Origin: Niastella vici
GTDB taxonomy: Bacteria > Bacteroidota > Bacteroidia > Chitinophagales > Chitinophagaceae
DNA length: 64,000 nucleotides
NCBI RefSeq assembly: GCF_002077945.1
Contig: NZ_LVYD01000002.1
Span: forward strand, 248,001-312,000
Direction: 5' to 3'
The notes under the pieces are model-generated. The model was not told the origin of the DNA. It searched no databases and worked only from the letters and a program-made list of their open reading frames with translations. Both the position numbers and the translations under genes were made by a program. Shown in pieces: positions 55,525-64,000 of this stretch (its first letter is position 1; the number at the start of each line of letters is the position of its first letter).

Positions 55525-56829
55525 ATGACTACTGCTAAAACGCTGGACATTCTGGATGGTGCTGTACCAAAACAACGCAACAACACAACGGCCATTTTCA
55601 TTATTGGCTTTTTGTTCTTCATTTTCGGGTTTGTTACCTGGTTAAATGGCAGCCTGATACAATTTTTAAAACTGGTATGCCAGCTGAAAACCGATGTGCA
55701 GGCATTTTTTGTGACCTTTGCTTTTTATATGGCCTATTTCTTTCTGGCCATACCCTCTTCCCTTATTTTAAAGCGCACCGGTTTTAAAAAGGGAATGGCA
55801 TTGGGCTTACTGGTAATGGCCATTGGTTCCATCATCTTTATTCCTGCGGCCAAAGAAAGAAGCTTCGGACTGTTCCTTACCGGTTTATTTATTCAGGGTA
55901 TGGGGCTGGCCTTACTGCAAACAGCTTCGAACCCCTATATCAGCATTATAGGCCCCATTGAAAGTGCGGCCCAGCGTATCAGCATCATGGGCATTTGTAA
56001 TAAAATAGCCGGTATTACCAGTCCGTTGATCTTAAGTGCCGTTTTATTAAGCAATGCGTCAGCTATTGAAAAAAAGATTGAAGCCACTACCGATACGACG
56101 GCGAAGGAAGAATTATTGAATGCCTTATCGGGCCGGGTGGTAACGCCCTATATTATTCTGGCAATAGTGCTGGCCATCCTCGCCTTTATGTTACTGAAGT
56201 CGCCCCTGCCCGAGCCGGAGCTCGAAAAAGAAGAACCAGGCGCGGCGCAAAATACGCTTGTCAGCAAAACAAGCATCTGGCAATTTCCGCACCTGCTGCT
56301 GGGCGCCCTGTGCATTTTTTTATATGTTGGGGTTGAAGTGATGGCGGGTGACGCAATTGGCGTTTATGGCAAAAGCATGGGCATGCCGCTGGATGAAACC
56401 AAGTACTTTACCACATTTACGCTTATAGCCATGCTCATGGGTTATGTGGTGGGTATATTCACCATTCCGAAATTCATTTCACAACAAACAGCGCTGAGAT
56501 CATCGGCCATACTGGGTATCTTATTTTCCTTTGCTGCTTTTGTTACGCACGGCTATACAGCGATCACCTTTATTGCGTTATTAGGACTGGCCAATGCGCT
56601 TATGTGGCCCGCTATTTGGCCCCTGGCTATTGACAAGCTGGGTAAATTCACTAAAACCGGTTCGGCCTTGCTGGTAATGGGTATTGCCGGCGGCGCCATT
56701 GTGCCGTTACTATATGGCATGCTTAAAGATAAAATTGCTAACCACCAGGCCTTCTTTATTTGCATGCTGCCCTGTTATTTGTACATTTTGTATTATGCGA
56801 TGAAAGGTCATAAGGCTGGAAGGAAATAA
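55525..56829 (+). CDS. FucP-type MFS sugar/proton symporter
   Basis: A 434-residue inner-membrane transporter with about twelve hydrophobic helices of the FHS (fucose-galactose-glucose) family. Typical segments are FIFGFVTWLNGSLIQFLKLV, FLAIPSSLILKRTGFKKGMA, GMGLALLQTASNPYISIIGP, AAQRISIMGICNKIAG and LYVGVEVMAGDAIGVYGKSM. The Asn and Glu in these are the usual sugar-contact places. It is coupled to the sugar kinase gene and followed by a strong terminator, so this is a two-gene salvage unit: import, then phosphorylation. Confidence 0.9.
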   Translation: MTTAKTLDILDGAVPKQRNNTTAIFIIGFLFFIFGFVTWLNGSLIQFLKLVCQLKTDVQAFFVTFAFYMAYFFLAIPSSLILKRTGFKKGMALGLLVMAIGSIIFIPAAKERSFGLFLTGLFIQGMGLALLQTASNPYISIIGPIESAAQRISIMGICNKIAGITSPLILSAVLLSNASAIEKKIEATTDTTAKEELLNALSGRVVTPYIILAIVLAILAFMLLKSPLPEPELEKEEPGAAQNTLVSKTSIWQFPHLLLGALCIFLYVGVEVMAGDAIGVYGKSMGMPLDETKYFTTFTLIAMLMGYVVGIFTIPKFISQQTALRSSAILGILFSFAAFVTHGYTAITFIALLGLANALMWPAIWPLAIDKLGKFTKTGSALLVMGIAGGAIVPLLYGMLKDKIANHQAFFICMLPCYLYILYYAMKGHKAGRK

Positions 56830-56847
56830 AGAAATTTATATCAATAG

Positions 56848-56878
56848 AACGAGCCGCATCCATTACATGCGGCTCGTT
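56848..56878. terminator. Terminator between convergent genes
   Basis: Perfect 12-bp stem AACGAGCCGCAT with ATGCGGCTCGTT around a 7-base loop, followed by TTTGTTTTTAT on the plus strand. It ends the kinase-transporter unit and may also serve the convergent receptor gene. Confidence 0.88.
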
Positions 56879-56907
56879 TGTTTTTATGATCCACTCCATT
56901 CCCCTGC

Positions 56908-59310
56908 TCACCACTGGATCTTATACATAATATCGGGGAAGAACCCGATCTGATATACGGTTCCCACCTGTTTTTGCACCTGGTTGTACCGCCGTACAAA
57001 TACATTATCGCGGTTGGTCACATTCTGCAGATCGAGATACAGGGTTTGTGACAAACGCCGCCTGCTGCCGTTCAACCGGAAACCAAAACGTGTATCGAGA
57101 CGGAAATAGGAAGGGAACTGCTCTGCATTGTAGCGGCTTTCATCCAACTTTTCAGAACCGGCGATCTCGGAAGCCCGGAGGTCGACCGGGGTATAATACC
57201 GGCCGCCTGAATAAGCCATCTTAACATCTACTGTAAACACATTGCGGCCGCTGCTGCCCAGCTTCCATTCTTTACCTGCCAGCACATTCAATACACTGTG
57301 GTTATTGAAGGTTGAATTGCGTTCAATGCCATCGCTGCCTTTGTATTTTGAATCAAACAAAGAAGCCGTGGTAAGCAGGTAATACCCCCTGCTGAAAAAT
57401 TTTTCAACGGTGAGCTCAAACCCGGTGTTTGTACCGGTTCCCTTATTTACCAGTGCTGCTTTTTCAGGGAAAGTATAATCGGCCCCACTGTTCAGGATCG
57501 AAAACCCGCTGGCCGTTCTTTCAACTGGTGCATCAAAAATATACTGGTAATATGCTTCTGCTTTCAGGCGCCAGTCTTTGGCAAAGGCCCAGTCGTACCC
57601 AAGAATATAATGATGGGCTTTGGTGAAACCCAGGTCGCGGTTGCTTTGATCGTAGGCGCCATTGGCCAGTTTTTGCTGGTACAGGTATACCGGCGCCGGC
57701 TGCAGCTGGCTATGCAAACCATAACTAATGGTGAGGGTTTTTGTATTATCCATTGCGTAGCTTATCGAGGCTCTTGGCTCAACAGCTGCCTTTTGGTTAA
57801 AGTTATAATACATGCCGTGCACCCCGGCATTTAGCGACAGCTTTTCTGTAAAGCGGTATTTGCCCTGCACGTAAGGTTGCAGCAGCCAGGAACTGCCATT
57901 ATAATCGCGAATGGTTTCCCACCCCGGCCGGCTCTCGCGGGTTTCGAGATACGTATCGAGCCCATTTTGCTCAGCCAAAAACCCACCCCTTATAGCAAAC
58001 CGGGTATTTATTTTTGAATTGAGGTAGGTAGAAAAACGCAAGCCGGTATTTTCCGTTTCCTGCCTGGTGATGTATTGCCGCCCGGGCAATGAATCATAAT
58101 ATTTGTAGATATCGCCTTTATTGCTGGTATACGAATAAGATACTACAGAACGGATATATGTGTTGCGGCCCACATCTATGGTATGTTTTATACCTACAAT
58201 GCCTATACGGGACTTGAAATAGGTATCTTCATCTTTATTGGCAAACAGATCGGCAGAATCGAGATCGGCGCCAATAAAATCAATATTACTGGTTCCGCCC
58301 ATTCCAAAAATGCCAAACTTACCCAGTTTTGAATTGGCGAAATTGAGATTGAAAACAAGGTCCTGGTATTTGGGAACGGCTTCGGTACCAAATTTCAGCC
58401 CAATGCCCTGTGCCAGTTGCGCAAAGGAATAACGATAGCCAATAAGGAAAGAAGAACCATTTTTCTTTTTGCTCAGGGGGCCTTCAATCATGGCTTCGAG
58501 CCCACTGAACAGGTTCAGCTGCAGCGTTTTTTCCACTTTATCTTTATTACCCGCCCGTAACGACAGATCGAATACCGCGCCGCTGGCATTGCCATATTCG
58601 GCCGGAAAAGCACCGGTATAAAAATCAGAGTTCTTTAACGCATTTGTATTGAGCGCGCTTACGGGGCCACCCGTAGTACCCAATGTAGTAAAGTGATTGG
58701 GGTTGGGAATGGGAATACCTTCCATACGCCACAACACGGCGGTTGGGGAATTACCACGCACCACAATATCGTTGCGGGAATCGTTGGTAGATGATACCCC
58801 GGCAAAATTACTGGCCAGCCGGGCCGGGTCGTTACGGCCACCGGCATACCGCGTTACTTCATCCATACTGAACGAGCGGGCGCTGCTGCCGGCAAATTCA
58901 TTCAGTGCCATGCCTTTTCGGGCCCGCGGCGCCGTCACACTCACTTCTTTCAATGAGTGGATCGATTCTTCCAACGACACATCAAGAATAACCTGCTTAC
59001 CAATGGTCACCAGCACTTCTGGTATGGAAACCGGTTTATAACCAATGGAGGTAAACGAAATACGCTGGCGGCCAACCGGTACATTTACCAGTTTATAGCT
59101 GCCTGTTGAATCGGTGGTAACGCCGATTGACAGGCCGGTCACCGTTACACTGACACCGGCGAGGGGTTTTTCCGAAGCTTTGTCAATTACAGTGCCTTTC
59201 ACCGTTTGTGTTATTTGTTGCGCCTGCAAATGATGGGTGGCAAAAGCGCCTGCAACCAGCCAGGCGGTCAGGAATAGTTTACGAAACAGGGAAGACATTT
59301 TCAATAGCAT
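56908..59310 (-). CDS. TonB-dependent receptor with carboxypeptidase-regulatory-like N-domain
   Basis: An 800-residue outer-membrane receptor that is not of the SusC type and has no SusD beside it. The signal peptide includes LFLTAWLVAGAFATHHLQAQ. Residues about 33-120 form the beta domain (VKGTVIDKASEKPLAGVSVT), then the plug (FAGSSARSFSMDEVTRYAGG, VVRGNSPTAVLWRMEGIPIP), and the barrel to the end (MYKIQW). The plug lacks the SusC-typical LQGRVPG/GAxGANG motifs. Such receptors carry iron chelates, cobalamin or small peptides; none can be named. It lies just downstream of a LytS-LytTR pair in the same direction, so these may regulate it. Confidence 0.85.
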   Translation of the reverse strand: MLLKMSSLFRKLFLTAWLVAGAFATHHLQAQQITQTVKGTVIDKASEKPLAGVSVTVTGLSIGVTTDSTGSYKLVNVPVGRQRISFTSIGYKPVSIPEVLVTIGKQVILDVSLEESIHSLKEVSVTAPRARKGMALNEFAGSSARSFSMDEVTRYAGGRNDPARLASNFAGVSSTNDSRNDIVVRGNSPTAVLWRMEGIPIPNPNHFTTLGTTGGPVSALNTNALKNSDFYTGAFPAEYGNASGAVFDLSLRAGNKDKVEKTLQLNLFSGLEAMIEGPLSKKKNGSSFLIGYRYSFAQLAQGIGLKFGTEAVPKYQDLVFNLNFANSKLGKFGIFGMGGTSNIDFIGADLDSADLFANKDEDTYFKSRIGIVGIKHTIDVGRNTYIRSVVSYSYTSNKGDIYKYYDSLPGRQYITRQETENTGLRFSTYLNSKINTRFAIRGGFLAEQNGLDTYLETRESRPGWETIRDYNGSSWLLQPYVQGKYRFTEKLSLNAGVHGMYYNFNQKAAVEPRASISYAMDNTKTLTISYGLHSQLQPAPVYLYQQKLANGAYDQSNRDLGFTKAHHYILGYDWAFAKDWRLKAEAYYQYIFDAPVERTASGFSILNSGADYTFPEKAALVNKGTGTNTGFELTVEKFFSRGYYLLTTASLFDSKYKGSDGIERNSTFNNHSVLNVLAGKEWKLGSSGRNVFTVDVKMAYSGGRYYTPVDLRASEIAGSEKLDESRYNAEQFPSYFRLDTRFGFRLNGSRRRLSQTLYLDLQNVTNRDNVFVRRYNQVQKQVGTVYQIGFFPDIMYKIQW

Positions 59311-59434
59311 AAGTAGGTGGTTACTTTATGCCCCAAAATTGGTTGATGCGGTATACCTGAAAAAACGAAGTAGGCCAGCGCGGGTATTATTTCGACATGA
59401 TGGTTAAATGTGTAGATGAGTTGGCCTGGCTATT

Positions 59435-60154
59435 TTACAATTTTGGGCCAATAGCTTTCAATAATTCTTCCTTGTAAAAATCACTGATAGGTATAATATG
59501 ATTACCAATATACACCCGGTTCTTGCGAATGGAAGATATTTTGTCGATGGCCACCATAAAAGATTTGTGGATCCTTACAAAACGGGCGGGCGGCAGCTTA
59601 TCGGCCAGGGATTTCATGGGTAATTTGGTCATCACCGGTTTGTCGGTCTGCAGCAAATAGATCTTGATATAATCACGCAGCGATTCAATATGGGTGATCT
59701 CCTGTACCGCGATCTTTACCAGGCTGTATTCAACATTTACAAAAAAGTAATCATTGTTGCTTTGTGCTACGGCCGCAGTTGGTGCGCCCTGTTTTTTCAG
59801 GGCACAGAAATCAGCGGCCTTATTCACCGCCCGTAAAAACCGCTCAAAGTTGACCGGCTTCACCAGGTAATCGACCACATCCAACTCAAACCCTTCGAGG
59901 GCATATTTTTTAAATGCCGTAATAAAGATCACTACCGGTTTATAAGGAAGTGACTGCAAAAATTGGGTCCCGGTAACACCTGGCATCTGGATATCGAGAA
60001 AAATAAGGTCAACCGGTTCGCGCCGCAACACATCCATGGCCTCGTAAGCGTTCCTGCAACGCTGTACCAGGTGCAGGAAGGGAATGCGTTTGATATTATC
60101 TTCCAGCAGATCGAGCGATAGTACTTCATCATCAACAGCCAGACACTTAATCAT
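59435..60154 (-). CDS. LytTR-type response regulator
   Basis: A 239-residue two-component regulator. The receiver has acidic residues at VDDE (8-10), the phosphorylated Asp54 in LIFLDIQMPGV, Thr/Ser in FITAFKKYALEGF and Lys107-like VKPVNFERFLRAV. The LytTR DNA-binding part (about 140-239) shows SLVKIAVQEITHIESLRDYI, RFVRIHKSFMVAIDKISSIR and NHIIPISDFYKEELLKAIGP. Its start overlaps the kinase gene by 8 bases, a normal layout for LytS/LytTR pairs. Regulated genes are not visible; the receptor behind it is the nearest candidate. Confidence 0.92.
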   Translation of the reverse strand: MIKCLAVDDEVLSLDLLEDNIKRIPFLHLVQRCRNAYEAMDVLRREPVDLIFLDIQMPGVTGTQFLQSLPYKPVVIFITAFKKYALEGFELDVVDYLVKPVNFERFLRAVNKAADFCALKKQGAPTAAVAQSNNDYFFVNVEYSLVKIAVQEITHIESLRDYIKIYLLQTDKPVMTKLPMKSLADKLPPARFVRIHKSFMVAIDKISSIRKNRVYIGNHIIPISDFYKEELLKAIGPKL

Positions 60155-61148
60155 GCGTTACAATTTTAAGGGAGGCGTGAAACCATTGTCCGCTCTTTTG
60201 TGCGAACAACTGGTGTTTGTCCGGGTACAGGATCTTTAACCGCCGTTCGAGGTTGGTTAACCCAATGCCTTTTGTTTTGTCGGCCACCTGCGCCGTATAA
60301 GCAATGGTTTTATTGGAAACCGTTAACGATACTTCTTTTTCTGTTGCAGCCAATTTGATGTTGATCTCCGGTTCTTCGGCCACATTCACCCCATGCTTAA
60401 ACGCATTTTCAATCAGCGGTATCAGCAGCATGGGCTCAATGATATGGGAATAGTTTCCCGGCTGTACCATGAACAGGATCTTTACCGAATCGCCAAACCG
60501 CATGGTTTGCAGATCGATATAGCTGCGAATATATTCCACCTCCTTATGCAGGCTCACTTTTTCTTCGTCAGAATCGTACAGCATATAATGCATCAGGTTG
60601 CTCATCTTTAGCAGGGCAGGCTCTAACTGGTCGGATCTTTTTCGCGCAAGTGATACCATGCTGTTGAGGGCGTTGAACATAAAATGCGGACTTACCTGTG
60701 AGCGCAAAAACGACAGCTCCATCGTGAGCGTTTCCTGTTGCAATCGCTCGTTTTTAATGACATCCATAATAAACCGGTAACTGGTGGCGGTACCCATTAC
60801 AAACAGTCCGATAAAGATCTTCACCACAATACCGGCATAGATGGCATAGGCCGGCATTTCGCCCGAAACCACCATAATACAACCGGGCACCAGGGAAAAC
60901 AAAATGCTGATGCCCAATACTGTTAAAATGTAGGTAGCGATGCGCTTTTTTAACAATAAACGTGGATACAACACATATGCATTAAAAAAGAAACCGGCAG
61001 TTTGCAGGGCTGTAAAAACGATGGTATGCCATTGCAGATAATTGGGATTGGCCGAATCCTTCATGGGCATTATAAAAATTGGCACTACTATGATCAAAGC
61101 AGTGCACAAAATATGCAGGAGTATATTTACCAGTTTTCTTGACGACAT
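60147..61148 (-). CDS. LytS/YehU-type sensor histidine kinase
   Basis: A 333-residue inner-membrane kinase with about four hydrophobic segments before the catalytic part (LLHILCTALIIVVPIFIM, TYILTVLGISILFSLVPG and others). The phospho-accepting His155 lies in LRSQVSPHFMFNALNSMVSL, the hallmark of this family. The ATP site shows PLIENAFKHGVN (N box) and DKTKGIGLTNLERRLKILYP (G box). It signals to the LytTR regulator encoded with it. No sensing domain outside the membrane region is apparent, so the signal is probably perceived in the membrane. Confidence 0.92.
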   Translation of the reverse strand: MSSRKLVNILLHILCTALIIVVPIFIMPMKDSANPNYLQWHTIVFTALQTAGFFFNAYVLYPRLLLKKRIATYILTVLGISILFSLVPGCIMVVSGEMPAYAIYAGIVVKIFIGLFVMGTATSYRFIMDVIKNERLQQETLTMELSFLRSQVSPHFMFNALNSMVSLARKRSDQLEPALLKMSNLMHYMLYDSDEEKVSLHKEVEYIRSYIDLQTMRFGDSVKILFMVQPGNYSHIIEPMLLIPLIENAFKHGVNVAEEPEINIKLAATEKEVSLTVSNKTIAYTAQVADKTKGIGLTNLERRLKILYPDKHQLFAQKSGQWFHASLKIVTHD

Positions 61149-61291
61149 GCATTAAATGAAAGTACGAATGTAATTTTTTTACGAGTAACTGGTAGTTGCG
61201 AATGACATCCGGCCGGTTTTGGACGGCGAGTGGCTGGTTTTTGGAGATGAGGGCGAGCTGAGTTTGTTAGTTTTGAGATTAAAAGTTATTT

Positions 61292-61311
61292 AGTTGCCGG
61301 TTACCCGGTTA
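61292..61311. repeat. Remnant of the GGTTACC intergenic repeat, copy 5
   Basis: AGTTGCCGGTTACCCGGTTA repeats the words of the other copies but without an evident partner arm. It lies between divergent genes. Confidence 0.5.
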
Positions 61312-61684
61312 CAAGGAGTTCAGGTTCGGTGTGGCGGGTTTAAGCGGGCGCCTTACTACACCCTGGCCATCGGTTGCCGGCTCAAAAGCTGGGGAGAACG
61401 TGTTCGCGAAACCAGCCTCATGACAAGATAAGCCACTGGCCGTTCAACCTGGCCGGGAGGGGACCGTTTCATTCGCCAATTGCCAGACCGTTTTCAGGCA
61501 GCCCACTCAATTTTAACTCAAAAACTAACAAACTCAATAACTTAGGAACTCCTGATTTAGCCATATCTTTGCCCCCCAGACGCCTTTTGGCCACATGATA
61601 CCTCCCGGCAATCGCTCAATCATTAGTTTTTTTACCGCTTCCTACAGGTTTACCCCGATATTTCCCTACCGTTGGTAGATGTAA

Positions 61685-61717
61685 TTTTTGTGGATTCACA
61701 CTTTAAGTGTTACTTTG
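61685..61717 (+). promoter_or_regulatory. Promoter of araB-araD
   Basis: TTTTTG (61685-61690) and TTACTTTG (61710-61717) are spaced by 19 bases, the usual Bacteroidota arrangement of TTTG and TAnnTTTG, with one mismatch in the -7 part. A start about 61723 gives a leader of about 100 bases. No AraC-like or AraR operator was recognised. Confidence 0.6.
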
Positions 61718-61824
61718 ACACGAAATAGGACCCCAGGGCGGTCCACGTCGGATCATTGAATGACGAAACCCCGCTCTTTGTCCTAATCGGGTTACCAATA
61801 AAAACACGTGTTTTAGTTGCCGAT

Positions 61825-63528
61825 ATGAAAAAAGAAAATTATGTAATAGGTGTTGACTACGGTACAGATTCCGTTAGGTCAATCATCGCCAACGCTGCCA
61901 ATGGGCAGGAAGTTGCCTCCGCAGTCTTTTATTATCCCCGCTGGAAAGAAGGTTTGTATTGTGACCCTGGGACCAACCGGTTCAGGCAACATCCGCTTGA
62001 TTACCTGGAAGGCCTGGAACAAACCATAGTTCGGTGCTTACAACAGGCAGGCCCAGCCATTGCAGCCAACATCAGGGCAATTTCAGTTGATACAACAGGT
62101 TCTACTCCCGTTGCAGTAGACGAAACAGGCACCCCGCTCGCCCTGTTGCCGAAATTCGAAAAAAATCCCAACGCCATGTTTGTGCTGTGGAAAGACCACA
62201 CTTCTGTTCCGGAAGCAGCCGAGATCAATACACACGCAGAAAAGTACGACACCAACTACCTGCAATACGTAGGCGGTATTTACTCTTCTGAATGGTTCTG
62301 GGCAAAATTGCTGCACGTACTGCGTGAAGACGCGGCTGTGCGCGAAGCCTGCTATTCCTGGGTTGAACATTGCGACTGGATACCCTTTGTTTTAACCGGT
62401 GGTAACAAAGCTGCCGAGATGAAACGGGGCGTTTGCTCGGCCGGTCACAAAGCGCTGTGGGCTGCAGAATTCGGCGGCTTACCGCCCGATTCCTTCTTCA
62501 CTGAACTCGATCCCCTGTTAAAAGGCTTTACAAAAAAATTATTCACCAATACATATACAGCCGATAAAGCAGCCGGTACACTTGGTGCAGCATGGGCTGC
62601 CAAACTGGGCCTTTCAACCGACGTGGTTATCGGTGTGGGCGCTTTTGACGCGCATATGGGCGCCGTGGGCGGACAAATAGAACCCTACCACTTAAGTAAA
62701 GTAATGGGTACCTCTACCTGCGACATGCTGGTAGCTCCCCTGAATGAAGTAGATGGTAAACTGGTGAAAGGTATTTGCGGACAGGTTCCCGGCTCGGTGA
62801 TCCCAGGTATGATGGGACTGGAGGCCGGTCAAAGTGCATTTGGCGACGCCTATGCCTGGTTCAAAAAAGTATTGACCTGGCCCATGCAACAGGTACTGGC
62901 CCAAACTACACTCGTAAATAGCGAAACAGCTAAAGCCCTCATTGAAGAAACAGCAGATAAACTGATCCCCGAACTCAGCAAACAGGCAGCATTGATACAG
63001 ATCGATGAGAACAGCGAACTGGCAGTTGACTGGTTCAATGGCCGCCGCACACCCGATGCCAGCCAGGAACTCAAAGGAGCGTTGACCGGGCTGAACCTCG
63101 GCAGCGATGCACCGCGCATGTTCCGCGCTATTGTAGAAGCTACCTGCTTTGGCGCCAAAGCCATTGTTGACCGCTTCAACAACGAAGGCGTTCCCGTAAA
63201 AGGCCTGATCGGACTGGGTGGCGTTGCCAAAAAATCACCGTTCATTATGCAAATGATGGCCGATGTTATGAATATGCCCATCCGCATTCATAAATCAGAA
63301 CAAACCTGCGCCCTTGGCGCCGCCATGTTTGCCGCCACCGCCGCGGGTATTTATGAAAAAGTGGAAGATGCCATGAATGCCATGGGTCAGGGTTTTGACG
63401 CCACTTACTATCCCGACAAAACAAAAGTAGCGCTGTACCAACAACGCTATAAGAAATACCACAACCTTGGTGGATTTATTGAGAATTCAATCAAGCATAA
63501 AGAAAAAGAAAAAGCATTCTCAAACTAA
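61825..63528 (+). CDS. araB: Ribulokinase
   Basis: A 567-residue FGGY-family kinase that phosphorylates L-ribulose to L-ribulose-5-phosphate with ATP; E. coli AraB has 566 residues. I chose the ATG at 61825 because MKKENYVIGVDYGTDSVRSI is the natural start, and the longer frame from 61756 would run into the promoter leader. The first nucleotide-binding strand is VIGVDYGTDS. Other features are GSTPVAVDETGTPLALL, WKDHTSVPEAAEI, VGAFDAHMGAVGGQIEP, MGTSTCDM and GLGGVAKKSPFIMQMMADV (C-terminal lobe). The start of araD follows within 75 bases, so this is the arabinose catabolic operon; the arabinose could come from pectin side chains. Confidence 0.95.
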   Translation: MKKENYVIGVDYGTDSVRSIIANAANGQEVASAVFYYPRWKEGLYCDPGTNRFRQHPLDYLEGLEQTIVRCLQQAGPAIAANIRAISVDTTGSTPVAVDETGTPLALLPKFEKNPNAMFVLWKDHTSVPEAAEINTHAEKYDTNYLQYVGGIYSSEWFWAKLLHVLREDAAVREACYSWVEHCDWIPFVLTGGNKAAEMKRGVCSAGHKALWAAEFGGLPPDSFFTELDPLLKGFTKKLFTNTYTADKAAGTLGAAWAAKLGLSTDVVIGVGAFDAHMGAVGGQIEPYHLSKVMGTSTCDMLVAPLNEVDGKLVKGICGQVPGSVIPGMMGLEAGQSAFGDAYAWFKKVLTWPMQQVLAQTTLVNSETAKALIEETADKLIPELSKQAALIQIDENSELAVDWFNGRRTPDASQELKGALTGLNLGSDAPRMFRAIVEATCFGAKAIVDRFNNEGVPVKGLIGLGGVAKKSPFIMQMMADVMNMPIRIHKSEQTCALGAAMFAATAAGIYEKVEDAMNAMGQGFDATYYPDKTKVALYQQRYKKYHNLGGFIENSIKHKEKEKAFSN

Positions 63529-63531
63529 TAG

Positions 63532-63588
63532 ACAGTTACCAGTTACCTGGTTACCAATTCCCGGGAACTGGTAACCGGCAACTGGCAA
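63532..63588. repeat. Intergenic inverted repeat, GGTTACC family, copy 6
   Basis: ACAGTTACCAGTTACCTGG then CCAATTCCCGGGAACTGGTA and ACCGGCAACTGG form a compact hairpin between araB and araD. Unlike the other copies it has almost no core, being a direct hairpin within an operon. Confidence 0.8.
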
Positions 63589-63601
63589 ACTAATTACTAT
63601 C

Positions 63602-64000
63602 ATGAGCAAGTATCAAGATATTCAACAGGCATGTTACAAAGCCAACATGCAACTTCCTGAATTGAACCTGGTTTTATTCACTTTTGGTAATGTAAGTGTA
63701 GCCGACAGAAGTAAGGGCGTTTTTGCTATTAAACCCAGCGGCGTTCCCTACAAGGACCTCACACCTGAAAAAATGGTGATCGTTGATTTCGATGGCACAA
63801 TCATCAGCGGCGACCTGCGCCCTTCGAGCGATACCAAAACACACGCTGTATTATATAAGGAATGGGAAAAAATAGGGGCTATTGTACATACGCACAGCAC
63901 CTATGCCACCGCCTGGGCACAAGCGCAGCGCGATATTCCCATCTTCGGCACCACCCACGCCGATCATAATACCGTAGATATTCCCTGCGCGCCGCCAATG
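63602..64000 (+). CDS. araD: L-ribulose-5-phosphate 4-epimerase, 3' end cut by window edge
   Basis: The first 133 residues of AraD, a zinc class-II aldolase-like epimerase that makes D-xylulose-5-phosphate; the full E. coli protein has 231 residues. From MSKYQDIQQACYKANMQLPE it continues LFTFGNVSVADRSKG, KPSGVPYKDLTPEKMVIVD and RPSSDTKTHAVLY, all typical. The metal ligands are seen in IVHTHSTYATAWAQAQRDIP, and THADHNTVDIPC follows. No stop occurs before the window ends. It is 73 bases behind araB, with a hairpin repeat between, and both share the promoter at 61685. Confidence 0.94.
   Translation, partial: MSKYQDIQQACYKANMQLPELNLVLFTFGNVSVADRSKGVFAIKPSGVPYKDLTPEKMVIVDFDGTIISGDLRPSSDTKTHAVLYKEWEKIGAIVHTHSTYATAWAQAQRDIPIFGTTHADHNTVDIPCAPPM

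Larger units (their letters stand above)
61149..61824. other. Divergent intergenic region ahead of araB
   Basis: 676 bp between the kinase (minus) and araB (plus). It contains a single-armed GGTTACC word near 61292, a candidate -7 TATCTTTG at 61564-61571 and the better promoter at 61685. A plus-strand frame at 61374 looks spurious. No strong hairpin was found. Confidence 0.5.

Noticed and set aside
61374-61598. 74-codon plus-strand frame ahead of araB
   Set aside because: Overlaps promoter-like DNA and has no protein-like features.

Overview
The window is a stretch of a Bacteroidota chromosome, most likely from the family Chitinophagaceae (Niastella/Chitinophaga type). The evidence is two SusC/SusD pairs, lipoprotein signal peptides on the SusD proteins, very large secreted glycosidases, LytS/LytTR regulation, secreted YD-repeat (RHS) proteins, the lack of Shine-Dalgarno sites, and promoter elements of the TTTG / TAnnTTTG type. 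No rRNA or tRNA gene was seen.

Region 1 (1-20.8 kb) is a polysaccharide utilization locus that looks aimed at pectin side chains. Reading leftwards on the minus strand it holds a GH95-type alpha-L-fucosidase/galactosidase, a very large GH2 with malectin domain, a five-bladed-propeller glycosidase, a GH2 beta-galactosidase, a DUF3826-like protein, SusC, SusD and a pectate lyase that runs off the left edge. A second pectate lyase (12.9-14.3 kb) lies on the plus strand inside the locus. Region 2 (21.2-26.8 kb) is accessory DNA: a TPR-like protein, a small secreted protein, a MarR-GNAT pair with a clear palindromic operator, a degenerate array of about 33 tandem 21-bp units, a fibronectin-III-like protein, a gene broken by a one-base frameshift, and the tail of an IS110-family transposase.

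Region 3 (26.8-37.9 kb) is the most unusual part. It is a five-gene minus-strand set: a coiled-coil/outer-membrane beta-barrel protein, a 1332-residue YD-repeat protein without a toxin tip, a cysteine-less secreted redoxin-like protein, a 1475-residue RHS protein with a 249-residue variable C-terminal tip, and a small AT-rich lipoprotein placed where an immunity gene is expected. This reads as a polymorphic-toxin locus, possibly with its own surface or export partner.

Region 4 (38.2-53.7 kb) is a second catabolic locus on the minus strand. It holds a MaoC hydratase, a substrate-binding protein without signal peptide, two family III CoA-transferases, a COG3618 lactonase-type amidohydrolase, a RhaT-type sugar/proton symporter, a Gfo/Idh/MocA oxidoreductase, a large secreted TIM-barrel protein and SusC/SusD. 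Together they suggest uptake, oxidation and lactone opening of a sugar, followed by CoA-thioester chemistry; that pathway is inferred and I do not recognise it. Region 5 (54.4-64 kb) carries a NahK-like sugar kinase with a FucP-type transporter, a TonB-dependent receptor, a LytS/LytTR two-component pair and the start of an arabinose operon (araB, araD truncated by the right edge).

A dispersed family of intergenic inverted repeats built from short GGTTACC/CAGTTACC words occurs at least six times across the window, always between genes.
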